A stretch of DNA of 64,000 bases, taken from Devriesea agamarum (GTDB lineage Bacteria; Actinomycetota; Actinomycetes; Actinomycetales; Dermabacteraceae). The stretch is taken from the NCBI RefSeq assembly GCF_900070355.1, contig NZ_LN849456.1:2542001-2606000 (forward strand), read 5' to 3'. How positions within the stretch are numbered: position 1 is the first letter of the stretch; each line of letters starts with the position of its first letter. The notes under the pieces are model-generated. The model had not been told where the DNA came from, searched no databases, and was given only the letters and a program-made list of their open reading frames with translations. The translations under genes and the position numbers were made by a program. Below are positions 46,709 through 55,684 of the stretch, piece by piece.

Positions 46709-47518
46709 TTAATGTCGACGCTCCCAACGGAACGTTTTCCAGCTGATCAGAGTCAGAATGACGATCCACGCGACCATATAGATGAGGTCGAGGAGGATCG
46801 GCCCGACCCTCATCGCATCCGAGTGCCATCCGACCGTTGCGAGGTGTCCGTTGGCTACCAAGGGCACAGCAGCTAAAGCCCGGGCAATTCCGGGATCCAC
46901 AGCCGGGAGCACAGATACCGCACTCATTGCGGCGATAAAGAACGGCATCATGGTCCACTGCGCTTTTTCAGGCGTGGAGGTGAAGCCGCTGGTCGTAATC
47001 CCAGCTAGATCCGCGATGACGATACCCAGGAGTGCTGAGATCGCCACCCACATCGGGTTCTGCGGCAAAGGTGCACCGAGGATCACCAAACCGGTGAAGA
47101 CCGCAAGGATCTGGACGATGCCCACCAGCAGTGGTGGTACGAGCAGTCCCGTGATGATGCCGGCGTTCGGCAACGCGGTGGTGCGCAGGCGCTTGAGGGC
47201 GAGAGTGTGCCGGCGGGCGGTCAGAGTATTCAGCGCGACAAAGTAGACGGTAATGCACTGGACGGCGACTAGGTTTCGTCCGGCAATGTGGGCCCACGCC
47301 TGCGGGTTGTTGGAGTTTTCGGTGACCGCTGTGATCGCGATGAGACCAGCTGGAAGTAACAAGGTGAGAGCGATCATCGCGGGCTGCCGCACAAAGGTAA
47401 GAGTTTCCGCGCAGGCTAAAGCCCACAGCAGCTGGATGGGACGCTTAGCTCGGCGCGGCGATGGATGCCGCAGGGCGTGCCGTTGTGGTTTCGATGAGGT
47501 GGCAGGGCCTGTGGTCAT
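46709..47518 (-). CDS. ABC-2 type transporter permease
   Basis: A 269-residue membrane protein with six hydrophobic segments, beginning with a basic N-terminal stretch and AETLTFVRQPAMIALTLLLPAGL. It has VQCITVYFVALNTLTARRHTLALKRLRTTALP, spread over residues 86-117, the usual ABC-2 cytoplasmic loop. It overlaps the ATPase gene by four bases (ATGA), so the two are made together. Likely exports a drug, lipid or peptide. Confidence 0.9.
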   Translation of the reverse strand: MTTGPATSSKPQRHALRHPSPRRAKRPIQLLWALACAETLTFVRQPAMIALTLLLPAGLIAITAVTENSNNPQAWAHIAGRNLVAVQCITVYFVALNTLTARRHTLALKRLRTTALPNAGIITGLLVPPLLVGIVQILAVFTGLVILGAPLPQNPMWVAISALLGIVIADLAGITTSGFTSTPEKAQWTMMPFFIAAMSAVSVLPAVDPGIARALAAVPLVANGHLATVGWHSDAMRVGPILLDLIYMVAWIVILTLISWKTFRWERRH

Positions 47519-48750
47519 GGCGTGGCCTTTCGGTGAGCAGTACCAGAGGGGTTGTGAGCCGAATCCCCGTTGTCGACAGTGGTGGCCTGATGGCCAGCCT
47601 GATGGCCGGTGCTCCCCCTCAAGGACGGGCTCTCGTCAAGAACCGGGATGGGCGCGTTGCTCGGTGCATTGACCGCAGGCACCTCGAAAAATACGTCTTC
47701 GAGTGAGGCCGGTGAGCAGCGCAGTTGGTGCAACGGGAGGTTGTGGGACCGGGCCCAATCGATGACTGCTCCCACATCGAGCTGCAATAGCGGGGTTCGG
47801 ATGGTGACGGTGAGGTCGTCGTCGGTTCGGCTGATCTCGACCTCTCCACGGACCGTCCGCTGAAGTTCGGCTAGGTGAGTGTTCGATAAGTGTCCGCGGA
47901 AGCTAATGTGTGCGGGGATTGAAGCCAGAACCTCCGTCATCGGACCTTCGATCGCGACGCATCCGCGGTCAAGAATCGTGACGTGATCGGCGAGGTTTTG
48001 CGCCTCGTCGAGATAGTGGGTGGTGAGCAGGATGGTTGATCCTTTGGCGTTGAGCTCGCGGATGATGTCCCACATGGTTCGACGTGACTGCGGATCCAGG
48101 CCGGTGGTTGGTTCGTCCAGCACGATCAGCTCCGGGTGCCCCCAGATTGCCATTGCAAAATCTAGACGGCGCCGCTCACCTCCAGATAGAACCGCTACTG
48201 GGGTTTTTCGCCGATGCATCAGGCCGACGACCTCCAACACCCGGTCAATGGAGTCTTCCCGGACGTTTAATCCCCGCCAGAGCGAGAGCTGCCCGAGCAC
48301 GGTCATTTCATCGACGAGTCCGGACTCCTGAAGCATGGTGCCGGTGCGCGCCGCCACCGCGGTTCGGTGCCGCCAGGGATCCTGTCCGAAGACCCTCACC
48401 GTTCCACTGCGTGGGCGGTGAAATCCTTGAATGGTTTCCAACAGCGTGGTTTTGCCTGCTCCGTTGGTGCCGAGAAGAGCATGGATCCGACCCTCTTGAA
48501 CTGTGAACGAGACCTCGTTGACTGCGGTGAATTGTCCGTAGGTGCAGGTCAGAGAGTCCACTGCGACAGCATGTGATTCCGTTGCGACAGCGTGTGTTTC
48601 CCCCACGATGGCGGTTGTAGGTGCCGTTGCGGATGTCGGCTCCGCGGGCGATGCCGGAGTCGCAGCTGTTGCCGACACCGTGGTAGACACCGGGGTCGCA
48701 GTGGTCGCGGATCTGGTGTGGGATCGGTTGTGCGGGCGATGCTCGATCAT
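47515..48750 (-). CDS. DrrA-like ABC transporter ATP-binding protein
   Basis: ATPase of the ABC-2 exporter, 411 residues. Walker A GTNGAGKTTLLE, signature LSGGERRRLD, Walker B LIVLDEPTTGLDP and switch TTHYLDEA are intact. A DrrA-type C-terminal region follows (LEDVFFEVPAV), then about 45 hydrophilic residues. The N-terminus has a 60-residue Thr/Ala/Ser-rich leader containing two THAVA/SHAVA repeats, before VAVDSLTCTYG. The ATG at 48750 lies in GGTTGAAGCATG, the same context as the small membrane gene at 43917. A later start nearer the domain cannot be excluded. Confidence 0.9.
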   Translation of the reverse strand: MIEHRPHNRSHTRSATTATPVSTTVSATAATPASPAEPTSATAPTTAIVGETHAVATESHAVAVDSLTCTYGQFTAVNEVSFTVQEGRIHALLGTNGAGKTTLLETIQGFHRPRSGTVRVFGQDPWRHRTAVAARTGTMLQESGLVDEMTVLGQLSLWRGLNVREDSIDRVLEVVGLMHRRKTPVAVLSGGERRRLDFAMAIWGHPELIVLDEPTTGLDPQSRRTMWDIIRELNAKGSTILLTTHYLDEAQNLADHVTILDRGCVAIEGPMTEVLASIPAHISFRGHLSNTHLAELQRTVRGEVEISRTDDDLTVTIRTPLLQLDVGAVIDWARSHNLPLHQLRCSPASLEDVFFEVPAVNAPSNAPIPVLDESPSLRGSTGHQAGHQATTVDNGDSAHNPSGTAHRKATP

Positions 48751-48808
48751 GCTTCAACCATGTCTGGGTCGCTACCAAGGGGGCCAGGCACGGTCGTCAC
48801 CGGTCTAC

Positions 48809-48822
48809 ATGACATCTGTCAT
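48809..48822. promoter_or_regulatory. Operator-like palindrome, copy B
   Basis: Same 14-bp palindrome as at 43847-43860, in the opposite orientation and 59 bp upstream of the ABC ATPase start (72 bp from outer edge to ATG). Extended similarity to copy A covers the bases just before it (CCCG) and CGGTGACG and GTGCCT after it. The gap 48751-49086 otherwise holds only a strong hairpin. Confidence 0.72.
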
Positions 48823-48940
48823 CGGGGGAGGCAGGGCGGTACGCAGAACGTGAGCGAGGGTGCTCAGTGCCGTTAGTGTGCACTGCGGTGCAGAGCACTG
48901 GATGGTGCGCGGTAGGCGGCGCGTCGGTGACACCGCGAAT

Positions 48941-48988
48941 GCGCTATGGGCGAGGCAGAAGATGGATGCTTCGCCTCGCCCATAGCGC
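48941..48988. terminator. Long hairpin downstream of the SAM methyltransferase gene
   Basis: A perfect 16-bp stem, GCGCTATGGGCGAGGC with GCCTCGCCCATAGCGC, and a 16-nt loop in which GAAG and CTTC can pair further. It lies about 100 bp past the methyltransferase stop and 120 bp before copy B of the operator. It may insulate the two units. Confidence 0.6.
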
Positions 48989-49086
48989 GTTAGCCCGTGG
49001 ATGCCCTGACAGCGGAGATATTCGCCCGCTAAAACCCTCGGCTCACTCGTCCGCGGGCACTGGTTATGTGCGGTGGGGTTCCTGTT

Positions 49087-49833
49087 TTACCGCGCGATCA
49101 GTGCGAATAGCCCCCAGCCGAGGTGGGCTCGGATGTATGTCGCGTACTGTTGCGGTTCGGTGCGCAGCAGCCTTCGGACCTCGTCGTGGAGTTCATGCTC
49201 GGGGTTCGCGTCGGCCCACCTGCGCATGGCCAGCCACTGCGGGGCCTGGTAGCGGTCCCAGGATTCTTCGGTGGAGCAGACCATATCGACTACGTCGTAG
49301 CCCTCGGTATTGAACAGCGCTAAAAGCTCTGGCAGTGGGAAGAAAGTTCCTGCATGCGAGAGCCCGCACCCGTCGATCACCTCGGGGGTGGGGTGTCCGT
49401 TGCGCCAGTACGGCTCACCGATCAGCAGGATGCCGCCGGGCTTCAGGCTGCGGCTTAGCAGTTTCAATGTGCCCAGGGCGCCGCCGCCGATCCAGGTCGC
49501 GCCCATGCATATGGCGATATCGACAGGGTCCTTCGCCACGTAGTTGGAGGCGTCGGCCTCGATGAACTGTACGGACTCGCTCACGCCGAGTTCGGCGGCG
49601 CGAGCATGGGCCTGGGCGAGGAAGTCGGCGCTCAGATCCACGCCGATGCCGGTGGTTTGGTGATCGCGGGCCCAGGTGGTGAGGAGCTCACCAGATCCGC
49701 ACGCCAGGTCGAGGATGGTGGCGCCTGCCGGGAGATCTAGTCGGTCGCCGAAATCGGACAGCTGCCGTTCGGTGAGTGGATTGTGGATGCGGTGTCGGGA
49801 CTCACGAATAGAAAAAATACGAAGGTCGAACAT
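49087..49833 (-). CDS. Class I SAM-dependent methyltransferase
   Basis: A 248-residue methyltransferase. I start at ATG 49833 after AAGGAG (MFDLRIFSIRESRHRI). The SAM-binding motif is ILDLACGSGELLTTWA; motif II acidic residue lies in GIGVDLSADFL; PVDIAICMGATW and LKPGGILLIGEPYW are motifs IV and V. The type is UbiE/small-molecule-like; the substrate is unknown. It stands alone between two terminator-like elements. Confidence 0.85.
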   Translation of the reverse strand: MFDLRIFSIRESRHRIHNPLTERQLSDFGDRLDLPAGATILDLACGSGELLTTWARDHQTTGIGVDLSADFLAQAHARAAELGVSESVQFIEADASNYVAKDPVDIAICMGATWIGGGALGTLKLLSRSLKPGGILLIGEPYWRNGHPTPEVIDGCGLSHAGTFFPLPELLALFNTEGYDVVDMVCSTEESWDRYQAPQWLAMRRWADANPEHELHDEVRRLLRTEPQQYATYIRAHLGWGLFALIAR

Positions 49834-49971
49834 GTTGGTGCTCCTTACGCTGTTTTGGTGTGCCATGGGGCATGGTGGTGGGAAAGCCGTGGGCCGGCGA
49901 CAGGACCTTCATGCTGCATCGAACCTTTCATTGGAATCTGGTCGGGTAAGTGCGACCAGGAGGAACTTCGG

Positions 49972-50040
49972 ATGAGTTCGTCAGCGTCGATGGTAGGAAA
50001 CAAAGGCTGCGATGCCCAGCGAATTATTGACTGGATATGA
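49972..50040 (+). CDS. Possible 22-residue small ORF upstream of the hexosaminidase gene
   Basis: ATG 49972 lies 8 nt after a perfect AGGAGG (49958-49963) and opens a 22-codon frame (MSSSASMVGNKGC..., ending IIDWI) that stops at TGA 50038-50040. That TGA overlaps an ATG at 50037 that opens a further 79-codon frame of unclear merit. It could be a leader peptide, a gene remnant or chance. The 379-bp space 49834-50212 holds nothing else of note. Confidence 0.3.
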   Translation: MSSSASMVGNKGCDAQRIIDWI

Positions 50041-50212
50041 CGGTGTTGCGATCTATACGAGCACCAATGCGCAGAAACCGTAGAGGCCTGCGAGTCAGCC
50101 AGCCGCGCGACCTGCGGGCCTTAGTTCCCGACGTGACTTGGGTCGCAAGTGATACGCTCCTCAGAATTCGTCCGGACCTTATGGGTCACCTTGTCGTTAT
50201 TGAGGAGCAACG

Positions 50213-52390
50213 ATGGTCCGTTTTCGTCCTGTGGTGGCGGCGCTCGCCACAATTGTGCTCGGTGCTACCGGTTTGAGTACCGGCGCATCTGCCGCCCCCC
50301 ACGATCCCTCAGCGGCGCAAAGCCATGTTGGCGCGCCGCTGACCGCTAGTGTCCCGGATCTAGGCCTCGTGCCAGTGCCGGCGAAACTTACCCAAAAAAC
50401 CTCGGAACCTGGGTTCACTGTGAACCGGAAAACCGTGATCTTGGCGGCTCCCGACGCGATGGCATCGGCGGAGCTCTTGGCGCAGGTTATGCGCCGTTCA
50501 ACCGGTTATCCGCTGCCCGTGAAGCCACTGCACCCAAAGTCTGCTCAGCAGCAAATCCAGCAGGTGCAACAGGAGGTGCAGCAGCACGTCCAGCAGCCGG
50601 TGAGAAAAGCCAATGCGATTGTGCTGGAATCGGCGACGCCTCAGGAGGTGCCGTCGGCTGCCGAGGGATATCGACTCGAGAGCAGCACTCATGACGTGCG
50701 TATCAGCGCGGTCACAGACCACGGATTCTTCAACGGCATGCGTACCCTGCTGCAACTGCTACCGGGTTTCATCCACTCGTCGCAGGCTGTGCGCAGCCAA
50801 TGGGTGATCCCGGCTGTTGATATCCAAGACGCCCCACGCTTTTCCCACCGGGCAATCATGCTCGATGTGGCCCGGTCATTCCTCACGGTCGATGAAGTGA
50901 AGTCCGTGCTGGATCACATGGCCGACGTTAAAATGAGTGTTCTGCACCTACACCTGGCTGATGACCAGGGATGGCGCATTCAGGTCACGAACGATGGGCG
51001 CGTCCCCGGTGACGATATTGACTACACTCGGTTGACCTCCATCTCAGGGGCCACCGCCATGGGTACGCACGGCGGCCAGGGATTCCCGGAGAAGGGGCGC
51101 ACCGGTTTTTACACCCAAGATGACTACCGGGAACTTGTGAAGTACGCCGCGGAGCGCCACATTACGGTGATACCCGAAATTGATCTTCCCGGTCATACAA
51201 ATGCGGCACTGCACGCGATTCCGCAACTCAACACCCCGGGGTCATCGCATGCGGCCACCGCAGAAAATCCCACCGCTCCGGCGAATGGAACGGGATCTGT
51301 GGGGTACTCCTACCTGGATCCGAACAGCCCGGTGACGTTCACCTTCATCAAGCATGTCCTGACCCAGCTCGCTGAGATCACTCCGGGCCAATACATGCAT
51401 GTCGGCGGCGATGAATCGCACGACATGACCAAGCGATACGGCACCGCCGGATACACGGAGTTCCTGGCCAAGGTCAAGCACATCGTCGATGAGACCGGTA
51501 AAAAGCCGATGGGCTGGAATGAATACGCCTCAGTCCCGCTAGAACCGGGCGATGCGGTTCAGTACTGGTGGGGCGACACCTCCCACACCGTGGCTGCGGT
51601 TAAAGATCGGGGTGCCAAAGTCGTGATGTCCCGCGGACAGTCGTCCTACCTCGACCAGAAGTACAACGCGAAGACTCCGCTTGGTTTGGCCTGGGCCTGC
51701 AGCGGAACCTGTGACGTGCGCCAGTACTACGACTGGGATCCGGGTACAGTTGTCAAAGGCATCGACGACTCCGGCATCCTCGGACCGGAGGCGCCACTGT
51801 GGTCAGAAACGGTGCGCGGTGTATCACAGGCAGAGTTTTTGGTCTGGCCGCGCGCCATAGCTCACGCCGAAATCGGCTGGAGTCCGCAAAACCGTCGCAA
51901 CGTCGATCAGTTCCTGCAGCGTCTAGCTCACCAAGGAGTGGCGCTCACAGCTGAGGGCGCAAACTTCTACGACACCCCGCAGGCAAAGTGGTCCGCCGAA
52001 GTGGCCGGAATCGATGCCCAGGCCCGCGCCGATCGGCCAGCCACGATGGATGTGGGGCTGATCGCGGCTCCAGGGACGGTTGTCTCCGCTGATAAGCAGC
52101 AGCTCGGCCCGGATCTGAAAGACGACGCCGACGGTGTATCCGCATCGGTTCTCACCGAGGGAACCAAGGCTGTCATCGACTGGGGAGATGGTTCCACCTC
52201 ACCTGCGACGCTGAACCTGAAGGATCCGCGTTCGTCGATCCGACGCACCGGCATGATCGGTGTCTCCGGTAACCACCGTTACGCATCCGCTGGCACCTAC
52301 CAGGGCACGATCACAGTGAATAGCCCGGCAGCGGGCGGTTCGACCGCGTCGGCCATGAAGGTACCGTTCACGGTGACCGTGCGGCGGTAA
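50213..52390 (+). CDS. Secreted beta-N-acetylhexosaminidase (GH20) with C-terminal PKD-like domain
   Basis: Releases terminal GlcNAc or GalNAc from glycans or chitin fragments outside the cell. A signal peptide (residues 1-28, ending TGASAAP) starts at ATG 50213 after TGAGGAGC. The N-terminal GH20b-like domain holds a Gln/Val-rich stretch at about residues 103-130. The GH20 barrel has RAIMLDVARSFLTVDEVK, HLADDQGWRIQ and the catalytic pair D400-E401 in HVGGDESHD. The last 100 residues carry VIDWGDGSTSP and HRYASAGTYQGTITV, a PKD-like fold. There is no LPXTG anchor. Confidence 0.93.
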   Translation: MVRFRPVVAALATIVLGATGLSTGASAAPHDPSAAQSHVGAPLTASVPDLGLVPVPAKLTQKTSEPGFTVNRKTVILAAPDAMASAELLAQVMRRSTGYPLPVKPLHPKSAQQQIQQVQQEVQQHVQQPVRKANAIVLESATPQEVPSAAEGYRLESSTHDVRISAVTDHGFFNGMRTLLQLLPGFIHSSQAVRSQWVIPAVDIQDAPRFSHRAIMLDVARSFLTVDEVKSVLDHMADVKMSVLHLHLADDQGWRIQVTNDGRVPGDDIDYTRLTSISGATAMGTHGGQGFPEKGRTGFYTQDDYRELVKYAAERHITVIPEIDLPGHTNAALHAIPQLNTPGSSHAATAENPTAPANGTGSVGYSYLDPNSPVTFTFIKHVLTQLAEITPGQYMHVGGDESHDMTKRYGTAGYTEFLAKVKHIVDETGKKPMGWNEYASVPLEPGDAVQYWWGDTSHTVAAVKDRGAKVVMSRGQSSYLDQKYNAKTPLGLAWACSGTCDVRQYYDWDPGTVVKGIDDSGILGPEAPLWSETVRGVSQAEFLVWPRAIAHAEIGWSPQNRRNVDQFLQRLAHQGVALTAEGANFYDTPQAKWSAEVAGIDAQARADRPATMDVGLIAAPGTVVSADKQQLGPDLKDDADGVSASVLTEGTKAVIDWGDGSTSPATLNLKDPRSSIRRTGMIGVSGNHRYASAGTYQGTITVNSPAAGGSTASAMKVPFTVTVRR

Positions 52391-52427
52391 ATAACCGTAC
52401 GGCGATAAATATTTGTAGGATCGCACG

Positions 52428-52459
52428 ATCCCGGGCACCGACTTGTCGGTGCCCGGGAT
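52428..52459 (+). terminator. Hairpin after the hexosaminidase gene
   Basis: A perfect 14-bp stem, ATCCCGGGCACCGA with TCGGTGCCCGGGAT, around CTTG. It is placed between the hexosaminidase stop and the peptidase start, only 8 bp before the latter, so it may also affect that gene's translation start. Confidence 0.7.
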
Positions 52460-52467
52460 TAGGATCT

Positions 52468-53751
52468 ATGGCCATGACACATGTGAAGGGCTCTGCCACA
52501 CTCAACGGCTTGCACCTGACCGAGCACACGCTCACTGTTCCACTGGTATACGAGGATCTCGCCCATGGCGGATCGTCAGATTCCCGTACCCTGGAGATTT
52601 TTGCGCGGGTTGCCACGCGCCCCGGAGGCGAGCACCTTCCCTACCTGGTGTTCCTTCAGGGCGGGCCGGGATGTGAGGCCCCGAGGCCATCGTTCTCTCC
52701 GCTGCAACCGAACTGGCTCGACGCCGCACTCGAGCACTACCAGCTGGTGTTGCTCGACCAGCGCGGCACCGGACGGTCCACCCCGGTCGGTGACGACACC
52801 CTTGAGCGCCTTGGCTCCGACGCCACAGCGGAATATCTCACCCATCTGCGCGCCGATTCGATTGTGAATGACTGTGAGGCACTGCGCGAACACCTAGGGG
52901 TCGAGCGCTGGAGCGTGCTCGGCCAGTCCTTCGGCGGTTTCACACTGCTGAACTACCTCAGCCGATTCCCTGAATCCGTTGAATCCGCCTACTTCACCGG
53001 CGGCTTGTCGGCGGTCGGTCGGCCCAGCGACGACATCTATGCGCTGTGTTACGACAAAATGCGTGATGCCACCGAGGCGTTTTACCGGCGTTTTCCCCAG
53101 CATCGGGACACGATTCGAGGACTGGTGGAGCAATGCCGAGCAGGTGAGATCACCCTTCCCGACGGGGAAATCGTCTCGGAATCTCGGTTGCGCAGTCTCG
53201 GACACTGCCTCGGGTCGAACGACGGCTGGCTCGGTTTGCACTACCTCCTGGAATGCGATCCGCGCAGCAACGCCTTCCGCTACGATCTCGCCTCACTCTT
53301 ACCGTACGGCGGTCGTAACCCCCTGTATTACGTCATCCACGAATCCTCATATGCCGACGGCTGCGTCACGGATTGGGCTGCTGAGCGCACTATGCCCGGA
53401 GACTTCCGAGATGACGTCACCTTGCTCACCGGCGAACACGTGCGGCGTGAATGGCTCGACACGGTTCCGGCATTAATGCCGTGGAAAGAGGTCGCCTTGC
53501 GGATTGCCGCGCATGAATGGCCTCGCGTGTATGACGCCGATGCCTTAGCGGCATCGGGTGCTCATGGGGCAGCGGCCGTGTACTACACCGACGTCTATGT
53601 TCCAGTTGAGTTCTCCATGCAGACGGCGAGGCTCCTGCCAGGCGTGCGCACCTTTGTGACCAGTGAGCATGAGCACAACGGTTTGCGGGCGAGCGGCGGA
53701 GAGCTGCTGTCACACCTGATTGATCTCGCCCATGGTCGTGTTGTTCGCTGA
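52468..53751 (+). CDS. Prolyl aminopeptidase-like alpha/beta hydrolase
   Basis: A 427-residue serine hydrolase of the proline iminopeptidase group (S33), cytoplasmic. FLQGGPGCEAPRP gives the oxyanion region, LLDQRGTGRST is the family signature, GQSFGGF carries the nucleophile (S154), and the terminal SEHEHNGLR carries the catalytic histidine. It would remove N-terminal proline or other residues from peptides. Starts at ATG 52468 or 52474 are equivalent. Confidence 0.9.
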   Translation: MAMTHVKGSATLNGLHLTEHTLTVPLVYEDLAHGGSSDSRTLEIFARVATRPGGEHLPYLVFLQGGPGCEAPRPSFSPLQPNWLDAALEHYQLVLLDQRGTGRSTPVGDDTLERLGSDATAEYLTHLRADSIVNDCEALREHLGVERWSVLGQSFGGFTLLNYLSRFPESVESAYFTGGLSAVGRPSDDIYALCYDKMRDATEAFYRRFPQHRDTIRGLVEQCRAGEITLPDGEIVSESRLRSLGHCLGSNDGWLGLHYLLECDPRSNAFRYDLASLLPYGGRNPLYYVIHESSYADGCVTDWAAERTMPGDFRDDVTLLTGEHVRREWLDTVPALMPWKEVALRIAAHEWPRVYDADALAASGAHGAAAVYYTDVYVPVEFSMQTARLLPGVRTFVTSEHEHNGLRASGGELLSHLIDLAHGRVVR

Positions 53752-53897
53752 GCTGACCATGTTGTGCGGGCATGGTGTCCCCGTGCGTGACCTGTCCACT
53801 CATGGGCGCTGTACGCACGGGGTCGCGGCGGCGCAGTACCATCGGCGGACGTACGTCCATTCTGGGACTTAAAAACCTCATCTATGAGGAGAGGACA

Positions 53898-55361
53898 ATG
53901 CCCGAACCCGTCACACCGGCCGCGACATCTGACGGCGGTTTAAAGAGAACTCTGTCCAGCAGACATATGCAAATGATCGCCATTGGCGGGGCGATTGGCA
54001 CGGGCTTATTCGTGGCATCTGGTGGGACTATTGCTAAGGCAGGGCCAGGGGGTGCGCTGGCCGCCTATGTCGCCATCGGTTTTATGGTGCTGTTGCTTAT
54101 GCAATCTCTGGGTGAGATGGCAAGCCATATGCCGGTGTCTGGTTCGTTCCAGGTGTATGCCACCCGGTTCGTTAGCCCGTCATTCGGATTCGCAATCGGA
54201 TGGAACTACTGGTTTAACTGGGCAATCACCGTGGCTGCGGAGCTTGTGGCATCCGGGATCGTAATGTCGTTTTGGCTCCCGCAGGTCCCCGGTTGGATAT
54301 GGGCCGGTATTTTCCTCGTGATCTTGACGGGGATGAACGCCCTGTCGGCACGGGCCTATGGTGAAGGGGAATTCTGGTTTGCCGCAATTAAAGTGGCAAC
54401 GGTCATCATTTTCATCGTGACCGGCGTGCTCATGATCGCCGGTATCCTCGGCGGTACTTCACCAGGTTTTTCAAACTGGACGACCGGTGATGCCCCGTTT
54501 CACGGCGGGTTTCTCGCCATTATCAGCGTGTTCATGATTGCAGGGTTTTCTTTCCAGGGCACCGAACTGGTCGGGGTGGCGGCTGGGGAATCAGCGAATC
54601 CGCGCCGCGATGTTCCCAAGGCTATCCACAGCGTGTTCTGGCGGATCATGCTCTTTTATGTCGGGGCCATTATCATCATTGGTTTCCTCGTCCCCTTCAC
54701 AGATCCGAATCTGCTGCGCAACGATGCCTCCGACATCGCTTACTCACCCTTCACATTGGTGTTTGAGCGCGCCGGGATCGCGTTTGCTGCCGCGCTCATG
54801 AACGCGGTTATTCTCACCGCAATTTTGTCGGCTGGTAATTCCGGCCTCTACGCATCCTCCCGGATGCTTCATGCGCTCGCGCACGAAGGTCAGGCCCCCA
54901 AGATTTTTGGAAAAGTGAATCGGCGCGGTGTGCCGATGGCTGCGCTGCTGGCCACCTCAGCGGTAGGGCTTTTCGCTTTTCTGACGGCCTTAATTGGACA
55001 GGGCGCGGCATACACCTGGTTGCTCAATGTCTCGGGACTGTCCGGGTTCATTGTGTGGGTGGGAATCGCAATCTGTCACTACAGGTTCCGTCGCGCATAT
55101 GTGAGACAAGGCCACGATGTACGCTCCTTGCCGTACCGTGCGCCGTGGTTTCCGCTGGGTCCGCTCGTCGCATTTGGGATGTGCGTGGTGGTGATTCTTG
55201 GGCAGAACTACGAAGCTATTTTTGACGGCCAGCTCGTCCAAGTGTTGAGTTCTTACATCGGACTGCCCGTATTTCTCGCGGTGTGGCTGATCCACTGGTT
55301 CGTCACCAAATCCAAGGTTGTGCGCCTGGAAGACATGGATGTGTCGGGGCACGAGGTGTGA
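53898..55361 (+). CDS. Amino acid permease (APC superfamily, LysP-like)
   Basis: A 487-residue, twelve-helix permease. The start at ATG 53898 follows GAGGAGAGGA. Helix 1 has the substrate-binding glycine run MIAIGGAIGTGLFVASG; FSFQGTELVGVAAGES and NPRRDVPKAI are signatures of the amino acid transporter family, close to the lysine/basic amino acid branch. The exact substrate is uncertain. It is convergent with the thiocyanate hydrolase operon, with a terminator between them. Confidence 0.9.
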   Translation: MPEPVTPAATSDGGLKRTLSSRHMQMIAIGGAIGTGLFVASGGTIAKAGPGGALAAYVAIGFMVLLLMQSLGEMASHMPVSGSFQVYATRFVSPSFGFAIGWNYWFNWAITVAAELVASGIVMSFWLPQVPGWIWAGIFLVILTGMNALSARAYGEGEFWFAAIKVATVIIFIVTGVLMIAGILGGTSPGFSNWTTGDAPFHGGFLAIISVFMIAGFSFQGTELVGVAAGESANPRRDVPKAIHSVFWRIMLFYVGAIIIIGFLVPFTDPNLLRNDASDIAYSPFTLVFERAGIAFAAALMNAVILTAILSAGNSGLYASSRMLHALAHEGQAPKIFGKVNRRGVPMAALLATSAVGLFAFLTALIGQGAAYTWLLNVSGLSGFIVWVGIAICHYRFRRAYVRQGHDVRSLPYRAPWFPLGPLVAFGMCVVVILGQNYEAIFDGQLVQVLSSYIGLPVFLAVWLIHWFVTKSKVVRLEDMDVSGHEV

Positions 55362-55586
55362 TGATCGCGCACGGTCGTCCCTGACTGTCACAGCCGCGGT
55401 CTAGTTGATCGATGTCAAAGATTGTTTGTTGGGCTTCGGGGTCGTGCGGGTGCTGACATGTATATTCACGACCGGCCATGAACTGATCAATTGATTGCCG
55501 AGTGAATTTGTTGGGGCTACGGGCACAGCGAGTTTCGTGGTCTGGGAGCCCTTAAACACTGAACCTCGATCAGATGCTTACAACAA

Positions 55587-55628
55587 AACCCCGGTGACCC
55601 GTCGCTATCAACGATGGTCACCGGGGTT
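55587..55628. terminator. Bidirectional terminator between the permease gene and the thiocyanate hydrolase operon
   Basis: A 13-bp stem, AACCCCGGTGACC-type with GGTCACCGGGGTT, around a 16-nt loop, flanked by ACAAAA and TTGTT. It lies in the 323-bp space 55362-55684, which holds no gene. Confidence 0.75.
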
Positions 55629-55684
55629 GTTGAACGGCAAGCCTGCGCGTGATCCGTTCACCTGGTCGTGCGTGACAACGAGAC

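Noticed and set aside
50037-50276. 79-codon frame overlapping the start of the hexosaminidase gene.
   Set aside because: Arg-rich, overlaps a signal peptide coding region in another frame, and resembles no family; its only support is the overlapping ATG.
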